A stretch of DNA of 64,000 nucleotides, taken from contig MU832091.1 of assembly GCA_029204225.1 (NCBI GenBank), positions 23,670 through 87,669 of the forward strand, read 5' to 3'. This DNA is from Diphasiastrum complanatum. Lineage: Eukaryota; Streptophyta; Lycopodiopsida; Lycopodiales; Lycopodiaceae. Numbering within the stretch: the stretch's first letter is position 1; each line of letters opens with the position of its first letter. The notes beneath the pieces were generated by a model that worked only from the letters and a program-made list of their open reading frames with translations, ran no database searches and was not told where the DNA came from. Shown in pieces: positions 21,560 through 33,514 of this stretch. A program made the position numbers and the translations under genes.

Positions 21560-22655
21560 GTATGAAGCCCATATATTCTGTCGAGTCTGTTTGGCAGTAT
21601 CACATGAAGCGTCTCAGATGTGATTACTTTTATTGTGAGAAGTATTGCTCGTGCACAATTATACTCTTTTAAGGATTTCATTTTGGAAAATCTTGAAAGA
21701 CAGTGACAAACTTGTTTTTGATGATCACTTTTCAAAATCAACCACAGGGCTTGCTGAAGCTTCTGTAAAAATTAGAATGAAGGTGGCAAGTAGGATATTT
21801 AGAATCAAAGACTGATCCAACAATGATATAGGAGCAGACTTCAGTATTTTCTTGGCTAACATAAATACAAGAATCTGATGCAAAGGGGTATCTAACATGC
21901 CTACCATATCCTTCAGTTGAGTAGAGAGTGTTTTGGCATATTTAAATTCCAGACTATTCATTTGCGGTTCAGGCGATCTCACATATATAATGGTATCTCT
22001 CTTCCGGACCGTCAAATATTCTCAACTCTCAAGATTTGATGTCCATGGGCCTCTTAGGATGGATGCAGCCAAAGTTTTCTGCATACGAACATTGCATGTC
22101 TTTAGTCAGGATTTAGCTCATAATTTGCATTTTGTAAACATTCGTCTTATTGTTTGTTCTTGTCCAGTTCATAAGCCTTGCATAATGTTCCGTCCTTTCA
22201 TCAGTGAAACACCTCATTGTGCTCGTATTGATAACAAGGATTATTAGCTTATGCGCTCTATTTACTTTTTGTGATCCAATCCTTGTAAGAAGATCAATTC
22301 TTCAAACTTTGTTATCCTATTGCCTCCTTTGAGAACATTAAAAGGACATACTGAGTAGACAGTATCAGCTCTGAAACTTCGTCATCTGAAATGCCTCCTT
22401 TGAGAACATTAGAAGGACATACTGAGTAGACAGTATCAGCTCTGAAACTTCATCATCTGAATGTGTCCTTTCGAAACACTAGGACGTCGGACTGAGCTGA
22501 ATTTATAAAAAGTATGTATTTGGTCAATCAATAGCATCTTCCATTCAGTGTCAAGCCTGCTTTTTGGCTTATGAGCTTGGCTTTTCTAGGCATATTCATC
22601 TATCTAAGAATATTCACCAACGAGCTAAGACATCTTATTTTATGTGGCTTTACAG
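21560..22655 (+). other. Intron with a small tandem duplication
   Basis: Donor GTATGA, acceptor GTGGCTTTACAG; G plus CT gives Ala. At about 22322-22460 a unit of roughly 73 bp (TGCCTCCTTTGAGAACATTA ... CTGAAACTTC) is present twice, followed by a partial third copy (TGTCCTTTCGAAACACTAGG). No transposon was recognised. Confidence 0.8.
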
Positions 22656-23406
22656 CTTATGCCGTTGCCTATGTTGAGTTTAGACATCCTCAACAGAAAC
22701 TAAGAGCTGAGAGATCACTTTCGAGTATATCTCACACTTTTCAGGCAGTACTCGGTTGTCCTGTTGAAGTTAGAGTAACCCTGGCTTCCTTTCCAGCAGA
22801 ATGTGAGCGGATAAAGATTGGCAATACCATTTTATCTGAGCAGGAAGACAGAACTCCAGCTTTAAATTCAAAAGTCACTTTTGCAGTGAGCAAAACTCCA
22901 GATGACAAACATTTTGCCCGAAATTTATCAAAACGTCATTTGACAACAGTAGCAGAGCAAAATATAGAAGGTGAGATTGTGCAACCTGAACTTCCTCTTG
23001 AGCAACGCTGCGTAGAATTGACATCAGCATGTGGTGATACAAGCAAGGGACACTTGTTTCATACCAAGGAAGGTGCTGTCAGCCCAAATGGGGAACGACT
23101 TGAAAATGCATGGGTGCAAGAAGCCAAAATTAACCCCCCTCTTCCAAAGCTAGATGGTCTCCATTCTCAGAGGTATCGTGATTCTAAAGGCAAGCTTGCA
23201 GCCAAGAATGGATCTTTAGGCAGGGTCTTATCAGGCTTTGTGAAGCAAGCTGAAGGAAGTAAGGAGGGCTACAGACAAGATATGCAGCTTGAAAATACAG
23301 CTGGTTTACTAACTCGTAAAAACTCCAAACACTTGCAACCAGACTTTACGAGTTCAAGTCTTCACAGTGACTGTGCCGGTATTTCTCATTTGGAACACGA
23401 GAACTT
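22656..23406 (+). CDS. STI-like: STICHEL-like exon: second half of C-terminal domain and variable tail
   Basis: After TTTACAG the exon reads AYAVAYVEFRHPQQKLRAER, then SLSSISHTFQAVLGCPVEV. This is the partner half of the DnaX-like C-terminal domain (VEF...AVLG.PVEV) found in STICHEL proteins. The next 190 residues are hydrophilic, poorly conserved and carry no recognisable motif. The donor is TT|GTAAGT at 23407 (phase 2), a perfect consensus. Confidence 0.88.
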
Positions 23407-25885
23407 GTAAGTAAAACTGTTATACTTTGTGCTGGCTTTAAAAGAAGTGTTCTTCTTCTCAGGTGAAATTTAGAAACAATTGGCACTATTTTCAGTATTC
23501 AAATGCTAAAGCCCAAAGGGTTGAGCTGTGCTGTATTTCTTGAAATGTTTGGGTGTTTGGTATATGGATGGGCCTTCTCTAGCCTTATAATGTTTCTCTA
23601 GCCTCATATGTTATGCTTAAGCCGTATTGAATCCTTGGAACCAGCCCTTGTACTCACTGAAGTTTTGTGAGCTTAAACATGGGAATCTAGCTTGATAGAG
23701 TAAAAATGCCTGTGTAGGCAGCCCAAGCTTATTGTAAGTTACATCAAGCAATTTTGAGATGTCAAGTGTTTGCCATTCATGTTTGATCACTTTAGTTGTC
23801 ACTCTAGCTGGTGTCACATGCTTGTTTACTTTAATAACAGATCTAAAATGTTGATAAATCATGCGAGCATGAGAACATCCAATGTAACAAGTGTGTACAT
23901 GTACCCTGCTTTTCAGTATTGTGTCACTACCAAGGTCATCAATGAGCTTGGATAGACTAAGACGTGATGCTGCTGTAAAAGTAGCAATATCATGTTTACC
24001 ATGGAACTCCCTGGTATAGTGGTTCTAGAAGATTGAGCACGTTTTCTCCTACCTATAGCCACTCACCTGATTGGGTCTGAATGCCTTTTGACTCTTGACC
24101 TGGTGGTCTGGCTCACAGTCTTAACTATTTACAGACCAGAATTCCTCTCTACTTCGCCCCATTGCTGGAGGGTGTGGCATGCCTGCAGCTCTGGATATAG
24201 CGTATAAGAAGTCCTCACTTATAGAGTACAGCTTTACCGAAGCTAATTACATGTTACCTGTGATCTCGATTTATTCGTTGCACTATATTCAGACAATTGA
24301 AATTCTACGGGTATAGTTTGTCGTATTTTTGAAGTCTTCTTGCTATAAGCACTGCAGAAGGAAAGTAGCTGATTCTTGGCCAAGGCTTGCACTTGATTTT
24401 GAGTTTTGAGGCTAGATTTCGGCCATAGTAGCAAGGAAACTTTTGAAATGCTTGAGTTTCAAACACACTTCAGATGTTTCATTTAAAAGTTTGAAATGTT
24501 TCAAATTTGATCTCACGTGTTTGGGTTTTTTTCTCTTGGTTTTGGCCTATAAATATGTTAAATTAGGTCCCAGGGGGGGGGGGCAACAATATCAAGAAAC
24601 TTGATAAATGAGCAAAGAAAAAATATTATCAATCTACTGTGAGTCGTCATTTTCCATACCAAATCTATCCAATCTTTTCATTATGATAATCTTAGTTTTT
24701 GGATAGGTCGTTATGGCCCCATTTGCCGCCAATTGTGTCCATTTTTGTTCCTTTTTGTTTCCAAAAGGGGCAAAAAAGATAATCTCCAAAAATCAGATTT
24801 TTGAAACACATTTGAAACGCCGAGGTTTCAAAGAAGTTTCAAAAACAAGTTTCACTGCTACTATGATTCTAGAATGTGTAAATGGCCAAAATCATTAATA
24901 GTTTGGAATGTGTGATTTAGCCAGAGGATTGTGGATCAACTCCACAGTAGCTTTGCGAATACAATGCGTGCCAATGCAGACGTATTTCCCCAGCAGTATG
25001 TTAATTGTATCAAACAATTGCTAGTGTTGTTGAAGACTCGGGTTGGAATCATGGAAAAGAGCATATGCATAATGAGTGCTCCTCCTTAAAGACCCTATAG
25101 AGTGACTGTACAGTGTACATCAATGTATATATATGCTCTAACAGCGATTAAGTGCCATCGGAGTAGATAAAAGGGGGATATACCTATTGTGCTTTTGATT
25201 ATGTACAGGATTGGTACTCTACACCAAAGGATAGTTCCGAGATAGAAAAGCTAAATTGGATGTTACTGCCTATCAAAGAAAAGCTGATATATCCTATAAC
25301 AGAGCCTTGCAAAGATGAATGCACTTGGAGGTGCCATATTTTCTACTTATAGAGAACTACATGTAGAGCCGTTTTGATGAACCTGACAAACTCACGTTGC
25401 ACAGTTCAACAGAGTCCTGATTTTGCAAATCAAGGCTGCTGTCAAGCTTTTGATGTATTTTTCAATTCATAGCTGTTGCTGGACATATTCCACACTTGTA
25501 GAACTCTCACATGATGAATATTTCCTTCTTAGGTTGACTGGGGCCAGATTATAGTTCTGTCCTCAAGCTGGATCACTTAGGAAAAGTATTGACTAGTTTC
25601 TTAGCTGCTAAACCAACATTTGGAGTCTGTTTTAATTGTTCATGCATGTTCTGTTGAACACCAGAACAACAGACTGTGTCTACAGTTATGCAGTTAGAGA
25701 AAATCTTGATAAGAGTAATCTCCTCAATAATCACATGGTCATCTTTATCAGCTGGTGGTTGGATTTTATGAAAGTCGTTGTTCTTTTCAGTAATGATCTG
25801 TTAGCATCTTGTCTTCCCTTTCTCACTTGTAAAGAGGAGTCAGGACTTCGACACTGACTATTAGTTCCATTGTTTATGCTATAAG
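23407..25885 (+). other. Intron (2.5 kb) with one CATAG-ended element
   Basis: Donor GTAAGT, acceptor TTTATGCTATAAG. Apart from the element at 24424-24864 and a G run at 24574-24583, I see no recognisable content. Frames in it are short and uninformative. Confidence 0.7.
24424..24864. mobile_element. 441-bp inverted-repeat element, CATAGTAGCA ends, TTTGAAAC arrays
   Basis: Ends are CATAGTAGCAAGGAAACTTT and, reverse-complemented, CATAGTAGCAGTGAAACTTG. Subterminal zones are filled with GTTTCAAA/TTTGAAAC words. It has the same architecture as the two CATAG-ended elements upstream in this gene. The 8-bp flanks (ATTTCGGC and ATTCTAGA) do not match, so the duplication is decayed or the boundary is off. 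Confidence 0.6.
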
Positions 25886-25955
25886 GAGATTGGAGTCTCG
25901 CATGAAGAATGGTGGCCTCCTCTGCTGGAAAATGCCCAAAACTGACGAGGGCAAG
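25886..25955 (+). CDS. STI-like: STICHEL-like exon: short conserved penultimate exon
   Basis: Starts with G after ATAAG, completing the Leu codon split with the previous exon. It encodes RLESRMKNGGLLCWKMPKTD then EGK and ends before GTACAC in phase 0. The LLCW motif near the C-terminus is typical of the family. Confidence 0.8.
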
Positions 25956-26077
25956 GTACACAGACTAGTCTTTTCCTGCATGTGCCGTAGTTGTTCGGTA
26001 ATTTGGAAAGACTGTACATTATATTCAGGTTGATTCTGAAAATGATCAAGCTGACAACCTTGGATCTTTTCTTACAG

Positions 26078-26155
26078 GTTAAGCAACCAAGTCGCCGACA
26101 CCGAAGAAAAGGGTTCTTCAAGCTTGTCCCTTGTGGAAGAGCAACGACACCATGA
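26078..26155 (+). CDS. STI-like: STICHEL-like last exon: basic C-terminus and stop
   Basis: After TCTTACAG the exon reads VKQPSRRHRRKGFFKLVPCG then RATTP and TGA (26153-26155). The Arg/Lys-rich stretch followed by a hydrophobic 'FFKLVPCG' end matches the C-termini of STICHEL-family proteins and fixes the reading frame of the whole model. Confidence 0.85.
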   Translation, partial: VKQPSRRHRRKGFFKLVPCGRATTP

Positions 26156-28400
26156 TTAAACAGCAAACAACGTGTTGCATGAGATCAAAGGAGTCTTTCC
26201 TGTAGTCCATGTTGGATGAGGTAACAATGCTATGCTTTAAGGTAGGTCAGAATTGGGGATGCTAATTCTGAAGCATCTGCTATGCTAAGGTTATTTCAAA
26301 TTCTCGTCATCATTTTGCTACTGCACTTGAAAAGCAGAAAATAGGACTCATAAATTTGGTACAGCCTTCCGAAAGATTGCAGTCACGTGTGCTTGTAACA
26401 TATTACATTCTTTGAAACCAAAAGGGTCCCTATTTTTTTACATTCCATCTTTGAACCTTAGTTTCTCAAGCATATGTGCAGTGTCTTTGAAAAGTAGACA
26501 CTTTGTAAGTAGGACCCGTGGGTATCTTCTCTTTTCATGTTGTAATTGTATGCTAGCCAATATTAACAGGTATCTCCTTGCAAACAATTTCTAGTTTCTC
26601 AAGCATATTTGCATTGTCTTTGAAAAGTAGACAGTTTGTAAGTAAGACACATAGGTATCTTCTCTTTTAATCTTGTGCTTGTACATTGGCCTCCAAATCT
26701 AAAGTACATTTTGGGCCATAACTTCCAGTTCCTCTACCTGATTTTTTTATGAAGCTCTGAGTTTCTATTTTTACAAGCATACAGCAAACACGAATTAAAC
26801 TTTGGCCCTTCATTAATTCTTGCTTCTAAAATAGAGCATGCCTATATTATTGTTACAAATTACAAATCGCAGGAATATTCTTGTCATGTACTTTCTAGGT
26901 CAATCAAAGCCTTCTAAATAACAAATTGAGACTAGGAACAAGTAGCCATTTTATTGACCTTCACACTTATATCATAATGCAGATATTTGTGCTGCTGCGC
27001 TCCTTTTCAGATTTCTACATTCCTTGTCAGTACATGTTATGAAGAGAGTAGTTTTTTCATGCTTATCAAAGATTGGTCTCTTCTTCCTCGCTTTTCGATC
27101 TACAGAAGCAAGGCAGCCAACCTAGTAAGGCCTCACATCAAACATAATGCATTGGACTTTTGAGTTACAACTCTTTTTGTGGATCCAACTACACGTGATT
27201 AACCAAAATATTATGAATGGTAAAACTCCAATGTTCTCTATTCCAACAGTTTTAATAAAAAACCATGGTTTAAATATCGATGATACCATTTCTAGTTTTG
27301 TAAGGCTTGTGATGTACTTGAATATGTGACACTTTCATTCAAAAGTACCATCAATATTCTAGGTTCTTTGCTGAAGGTCATTGGCAACTACTAGCTCCTA
27401 AAACTTACGACTCCATCTTTAAATTTCTATTAGTTTTCATGGTATCCGCTAGTATTGGTAGGTATAGAGGTGCCCGGTTGGTATCAACCTGGGTATTAAC
27501 CAGGTTGTTAATTAACCTACCTGCTAATATTTTTTTATGATACTAGAGTTGACAGCGGGCCACCATCACTTTTGCAATACTAGTTCACAACTAGTATACC
27601 ATGCTTACACTGAAACCTAGTAGATATCAGAAATTTTTTATAATCTGTAATACTGGTTGGTGCTGAAAGTTTAGAATACTCGCTTAGAAGCTCGCCCAGT
27701 ATTGGTGTCCACTTGAATTTTTTTGCAATCCCATCATCATATAGAACAAGTTGTTTATCATCATATACATAAGGCATGAGCCTTTCCAATGGATTTTTTG
27801 AACATCGATTTGAAGTATGTGGCTAGTTGCTCATTAATTCCTTTTTGAGCGTTCTTCTAAATATTGTCCATGGTTCCCTAAGAACATTTTTTCCAGTAGA
27901 TTTTGTAAGGGAGGTACTAGAAAAAAAGCATCAGAAAAGGAAGCAAATATCCCTACATACAAAATGTTCCATTTTCGTTAACAAACTCAGTTTTGCTAAT
28001 CCTTAGTCCTTTTTATGAATGCTTGATGTACAAAAGAAATGCTACTCTTTTGTGGGGTAGTAATCTATATCATTATTAGAATTAAGAATTGGTCCTTTCT
28101 TTCTTTGAGGCTTCATATCATCCAATGCAACACAAAGAGATTAGAACATAATACTCATTTCCCAACCATTGAGCACAATCTCACCCACGAGCCATGGGAG
28201 CCTTGCACATGTATCCAATGATGACTAACCTAGACAATAATTATAGTGTGCCATAAAAATGTCTTGTTTAGAGTAACATAATCATAATGCTTACATGTTT
28301 AGGCCTCAAGAATTCATGGCACTAGTGTTGCCGTGTTCCAATACATACAACTATAGGCAGGAATCATTATCTAGATAAATCTAACTTTGATTGCAGTCTA
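26156..28400. other. 3' flank of the host gene, no further gene recognised
   Basis: It should contain the 3' UTR, but I cannot place the polyadenylation site. A direct duplication lies at about 26459-26550 and 26592-26685 (TTTCTCAAGCATAT, GTCTTTGAAAAGTAGACA, TTTGTAAGTA, GGTATCTTCTCTTTT; spacing about 131 bp). At 27463-27530 a GGTAGGTATAGAGGTGCCCGG-like start with AACCTGGG/AACCAGGTT words resembles one end of another small DNA element, but no second end was found. Confidence 0.5.
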
Positions 28401-30770
28401 ACCATTATTGATATTAAGTTGATGTGAGTTCACTCTAGTTAGTTTAGGACCTAACCTTTCTTGAAATTGTCTTACGATTGTCCATACCAAACCAAGTATA
28501 GAAAGATCATCTGATTTTTTAGGACCTTTTTTTTTCTTCAATTTAGTGCTTTTTTATTTGAAATGAATTCTAGATCAAGAGTCCTCAAGTCAGCCCAATT
28601 CATCTTCATAAACAAGTGATTCCCTTTCATGTATTACTCTACTCGAATGAAAGGCCAGATGCACTTTGACCCTTTTGGAGAATTATAGTTTGTAAGCCAC
28701 CCTTTTGAGCTAGTTCATAACTTTGGACGATACAACAATACCTTGTAGATAATTTGTATTTCTTCTTAGTTCCCATTAGTCATTTAAAGTACAAAGATAC
28801 TCCAGTTCCTCTCAAAATCCTCGAGAAGTTTACTTAAGATTCACATTATGTCTCACTTTGGCTTGAGCACTTAGCAACACTCTGATGTGATTCTATTGTT
28901 TTTTACATGGACATCATGTAGTCGTTGGAGCTTTATTTATCTTGTTGATGATAATTACTAGTTTCAATTGAAGCACAAATATATGCAATGATGGGATGTA
29001 CCGAGTAACAAAATGCTTATAGCTATTCTAACCAAATTCCATTAGTGAGGGGCATATTTTCCACCCAACCTGCCTACAAGAAATATGTGTTGTAAGCATA
29101 ATATTTGTAGTCTAATTGATCTTGGTAGTTCAATCATCAAAGTATGGATGCTCGATTGAGCTAAAGTTTAATGTAGTCTCTTTGCTTTGAAAAATTGATG
29201 ACCAAAAATATTTTGAATTTGACCACCCTTCATCATTGAACAATTTCAACAATAACTTGAGTTGATGGACCATCTCCTTGTAAATTGTTCACAAGCCTAA
29301 TGTAGTTATTTTGGCAAGTCGATCTACCAATACCTATATAACAATATGCTCTTTATACGATTTTGGAAGATGACTTAGTATGTCCATCAAAATTATTTTC
29401 CATTTGTTGTGGGGAATTTCCAACGGATGCAAAAAGTCACCTAGTCTTAAGCATATTGCTTTATTGAGTTGGCACTACTCACAACTACATACATATAACT
29501 GCACAAAAGTTCTTATCTTTGGCTTGCAAAAACATACGTATTGCAGATGTTTGGGGCTTCGCAAACATATAGTTTGGTTCTTTATCTTAACTCAAGCGCT
29601 CACACACACACGAGAGCGCATGTGTTTGCACTCACTAACTTTCTAGCTCCCTCCCTCCCTTAATCTAGATCCATCATTTTTGCACACAATACATCATATA
29701 TGATCACAATATCGATCGTTATGGCAAAGCTTTCTATGAGATAGGTAGTTATTTCAATAGTGAAGGAAAGTGAATTCACCTAGACTTATCTTGCTAAGAG
29801 CATCTACTGTGATATCATAGGTAGTACTCCAAACATAGAACATCATAAAGCCAAACTCTTGCATTATTTTGGCCCATCTAACTTTTTGACTTTTAGAATT
29901 AGATTGGTTATGTAGGTACTAAGGATCTCTTGGTTTGTGCAACTCGTAAGTTTACTAACTTAGAATTAATGCCTCTTTGATTTTGATGCATCACTCTTGA
30001 GATATGTTGTTGTGCATTACTTGTCTTTTGCTTTAGCCATTGAAAATCCGTCTCCGTTGAGTAAAATCGATCCTATTTTATAGTCGCTAGTATCCAACAT
30101 GACCACATAATGTTTACCAAGTTCCATGATGGATTACGTACGAAAGTAAAACCTTGAGAGAGCGTAGACACTCTCATCTAGCTCCTTTGAATAGGCTTAC
30201 TAGGTTTGTCCTTCTTATCAACCGTTTTCGTAAGCTCATTGTGGTTCAATAGTCTATCAGTACAATTTGTTAAAGGTGAGATAGAAACAAAATCATCTCC
30301 GAAATTTGTTAAAGAGTTTATGGAAAGCTAAATATTCCAAAGCAAAGTAACTCTATCATAGCAAGAGTCTCTAAAGCCCCTAATGGATTTTTTATGAACA
30401 TTGTTAATCCTAAAATTGACATAAAAAATCTAACAGTTCAAGTTGTTAGCCCCTCTACGACTAGCATCACCTTTTCATACTCAATTCTCATCTCCCAAGC
30501 TAATATAACATGTCCCAATCATGAAGTTTTACCTCGAAAACTTACATTGGGCTCTTTCGCATTCTTGTTTTTGTTTCTTAGAATCTCAAGGCATTTCTAA
30601 AATGCTATGAACTGAAAATGCACAAAAGAACTTGTTCATCATCTATTGGAAAGTTGCCATAGCTTTAGTTAACTCAAATGACATGACTAGAAATTTGTAA
30701 TGGATGTACCTTGCGTATAAATTGCTTGGTAAAACATTGACAACATGAATTATGATGTGCTAATAAGCTA
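28400..30770 (-). pseudogene. Old Ty3/gypsy pol fragment (RT, RNase H region, integrase)
   Basis: Minus-strand order is RT to integrase. The RT part (30760-30620) reads YKFLVMSFELTKA then ATFQ/MMN. The segment at 30540-30400 resembles the SFRGKTSWLGHVI and EGLTT...ILGLT blocks. The integrase part (29530-29280) reads CQLNKAICLRLGDFLHPLEI, KWKIILMDILSHLPKS, then VLVDRLAK. The RT sequence resembles that of the element at 46965-53687 (shared TCATCATCTATTGGAAAGTTGCC at 30638 and 50376, shown here in full as a DNA word split for clarity: TCATCATCTATTGG + AAAGTTGCC). Stops in every block mark an ancient copy without recognisable LTRs. Confidence 0.65.
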
Positions 30771-30839
30771 TCCCAAGTTTATCTTAGCAAAGTTCCATAA
30801 CTAAAATTATTTTGAATCATTTATACTCGACAACATCCA

Positions 30840-31160
30840 CCTACATTTAATGATTACCTTGTAATATATGAACAAAATTGTGTTCAACTTGACCAACAAA
30901 TTTAGAGACCTATCTTAAAGGAGTTGCCTCATGAGCTACCTCCAAAAAGGACAACAAATTAAAAGATTGAACTATTGAGTTTGAATCATTTATACTTGAC
31001 AACATCGACCTGTAATGATTACCTTGTAATATATGAACAAAATTTTGTTCAACTTGACCAACAAATTTAGAGACCTATCTCAACCCTCATGAGCTACCTT
31101 CAAAAAGGACAACAAATTAAAAGATTGAACTTTTGAGTCTTACTCAACATGTGTTTCAAC
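30840..31160. repeat. Direct duplication of about 170 bp
   Basis: The words TAATGATTACCTTGTAATAT, GAACAAAAT.TGTTCAACTTG, AGAGACCTATCT, CTCATGAGCTACCT and AAAGATTGAACT occur in the same order at about 30850-30990 and 31015-31140. No coding content. Confidence 0.7.
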
Positions 31161-31529
31161 AATCATATTAGTATAGCAAAAAGGAGGAGGTCGCGGTAAT
31201 TAGGTAGATGAGCAATACCATGGAGGTGGACATATTGACACTAGTAAGTTGGCATGGGGTGCACTAGTAATCTCCAAGAGGAAAAAAGGGTGGAAGTATG
31301 TGTGTGTATAAATTACAAAGGGTGGAACAAGGGGCCTTGGCATTTTGAGATTAATTTTTTTGCAAGTTTATCTTTGCCCATGATTCAAGTAGCACATGAT
31401 GTGTTAGCGTTTTTATGCCATGACATGTTTTGCTATAAATAAGGATTGTGGTTCGGTACATAGTTGAAAATCTTATTAGCCATCAAATTTTAAGTAGGTC
31501 CATTTGAGTACACTTTGCTATCTTTTAAA

Positions 31530-31975
31530 TGTAATTTTATTTTGTATTATGGAAACATGTTCATGAAGCAATAAAAGCTAGCACGTCGATGTGCTAGCCT
31601 ACAAAATAGTAATAATATTTTTTTGGAGCCAATTTGGATAGCACAACGGCATGTTTGCCAAATTAGTTAGAAAATAATTTTAAATTTTTTTTTTTTGTAT
31701 GCTAGCATGTGGGAGTGCTAAGTTTTGCATCTTTACAAACATTCTTTACATTCTTTAAATGTAATTTTATTTGTATTATGGAAATATTTTCATGAAGCTG
31801 TAAAAGCTAGCACGTCGATGTGCTAGCCTACAAAAAAAAAAAAATTGGAGCCAATTCGGATAGCACAACGACATCTTTGCCAAATTAGTTAGAAAATAAT
31901 TTTGAAGTTTCTTATTTTTGTATGCTAGCATGTCGGCGTGCTAAGTTTTGCATCTTTGCAAACATTTTTTTTCAT
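31530..31975. repeat. Tandem duplication (about 230 bp) with GCTAGCAC palindromes
   Basis: Two units share TTTAAATGTAATTTTATT, CATGAAGC, AAAGCTAGCACGTCGATGTG, GGATAGCACAACG, GCCAAATTAGTTAGAAAATA, TGTATGCTAGCATGT and TTTTGCATCTTT. Each unit carries the near-perfect palindrome GCTAGCACGTCGATGTGCTAGC (31577 and 31806; 22 bp, arms GCTAGCAC/GTGCTAGC). Confidence 0.8.
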
Positions 31976-32083
31976 AATAAAAATAAACCTATATTTAAAG
32001 GATAGCAAAGACACTTGAATAAGTCCATCAAAAGACACTTTTTGGCTTTCTAAATATAGGTTTAATTTGAATATGAAAAAACC
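31968..32083. repeat. Imperfect inverted repeat (hairpin)
   Basis: The left arm (TTTTTTCATAATAAAAAT then AAACCTATATTTA) pairs with the right arm (TAAATATAGGTTTAATTTG then AATATGAAAAAA) across about 55 bp. It directly follows the tandem duplication, so both may be parts of one foldback-type element. Confidence 0.65.
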
Positions 32084-33228
32084 TTTACGCTGGCGTGCTA
32101 CTTGACAATTAAAAAAAAAAAATCAATTCCTTTTTGCAAAGATGAGCACCATAAAAAATTTTCACATTTGGCTTGTACCTACAATTATTCAAATAAATAG
32201 TCAAAAAAACAAAACAACAAAGATTGTTTAAAATATAAGAATGACTTGTAAATGTGTTTAGACAAAATTAGAACTTACTAGATGGCATTCTAGATTCCAG
32301 CATTGTAGATCTCGAGTAGGGATTTGTGCACACCTACTCGCTGCCAACTGGAGTGAAATATCACTATCCTCCATAGTGGAGCTATAGTGACCTCCAATAA
32401 ACCAACAACTACATCCTTTACTTCCGTGTACTTGAATGGGCGATCGTCATTCAATGAGCCCGCTAGCTTAAAATTGTATGAAATATTTGCGATGCAAAGG
32501 GGTAGGGTCTTCTTTTCACAAATTTTGTGATTTTCCTTGCATCGTTTTGTTGAACTGTATAAAAATAGGGGGGATGTGTAAAAAATTCAGATCCAAAACA
32601 TGCTTAATGGATTATTAGATCTTTGGCTAAATTGGAGTGCACATCTAGATTCATCTACAAGCTAGAAATCATGCATCTACCATGCTAGAACTTGGAAATA
32701 CATGAAGATCTGATCATAAACACTAAGAAATGATATATTACTGCTCATGTCCGTACAAAATCAGTAGTAAATTGTCCTTCACACATGTGGATCCAAGCAC
32801 AACAAGAAAATTAGCATTCTACACATAAGAACTCAAGATATCATGAATAATATGCAAGAGATGGACATAGGATCAAAAGAGAAAAGTTTCGAGTCCATAC
32901 AAAATGAGAACATGAAGATGATTTCTACATGCTAGTATATCTATTTATAACAACCATAATTTCACGTGGCCAATTGGCCTAAACTTGCCCTAAAATAGCA
33001 ACTTCTAGGTATTTCACTAAAAAGCTTAGTTTAACTTGACTATATGCAATGTATTCACATTAGCCAATAGAAATAGCTCCAAATCCGACCTTATCCACTT
33101 ATATACTTGTTAAAATATTATTTTTAGGCCTTATTGACATTAAGAAATGTATCTCTAAGTTGAAATTTCACTTTGACCTCCAAATTGCCAAATTAGACCA
33201 ACTAAACTAGTTGACATTTTTCACACTC

Positions 33229-33514
33229 CCTCTTCAACTAGTTTTACCACACAACTTTGATCCATCTTAAGAACGATCTCCATTCTAACGATAGACCTCC
33301 TTTCTATGGTTTTATAATAGCTTTCATAATAGATATAGATAATAGTGTCCATATTGGATGCTTCACAAATTTTTACATCAATTTTACATATCAAGATGAA
33401 AAACCAACATAGAATGTAACATAGAATCATAATGAATGAATTCCTCCATATTGACAGTAATAGAATAGAATTGAACAATCTCTCGGTTTATTGAGCTAAG
33501 CTCTGATACCAAAC
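33229..33514 (-). mobile_element. Short retroelement remnant with primer-binding site
   Basis: GCTCTGATACCA (33499-33510) is the complement of the tRNA-Met primer site and lies 4 nt from the LTR starting at 33515. About 280 bp to the left, a purine-rich minus-strand sequence (GTTGAAGAGGGAGTG, complement at 33226-33240) looks like a polypurine tract. The interval would then be an element interior reduced to under 300 bp. The left LTR is not recognisable. Confidence 0.4.

Larger units (their letters stand above)
15499..26155 (+). other. STI-like: STICHEL-like gene, 3' part (five exons, C-terminal 608 residues)
   Basis: Gene-level entry. STICHEL proteins resemble the gamma/tau (DnaX) clamp-loader subunit of bacterial DNA polymerase III. 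In Arabidopsis they act in trichome branching and are not known as replication enzymes. The window holds everything after the AAA+ core: the end of the DnaX-like lid/domain III, a central low-complexity region, the conserved 'MADVWRRVLQGSRSKVVKQL' domain, its partner 'AYVEFRHPQQKLRAERSLSS', and the basic C-terminus. Exons are 15499-15718, 20852-21559, 22656-23406, 25886-25955 and 26078-26155. Intron phases match at every junction and the sum is 1827 nt. No internal stop is seen, so this gene is probably functional. Introns of 5.1, 1.1, 2.5 and 0.1 kb carry transposons. Upstream exons must lie outside the window, or be lost. Confidence 0.85.
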
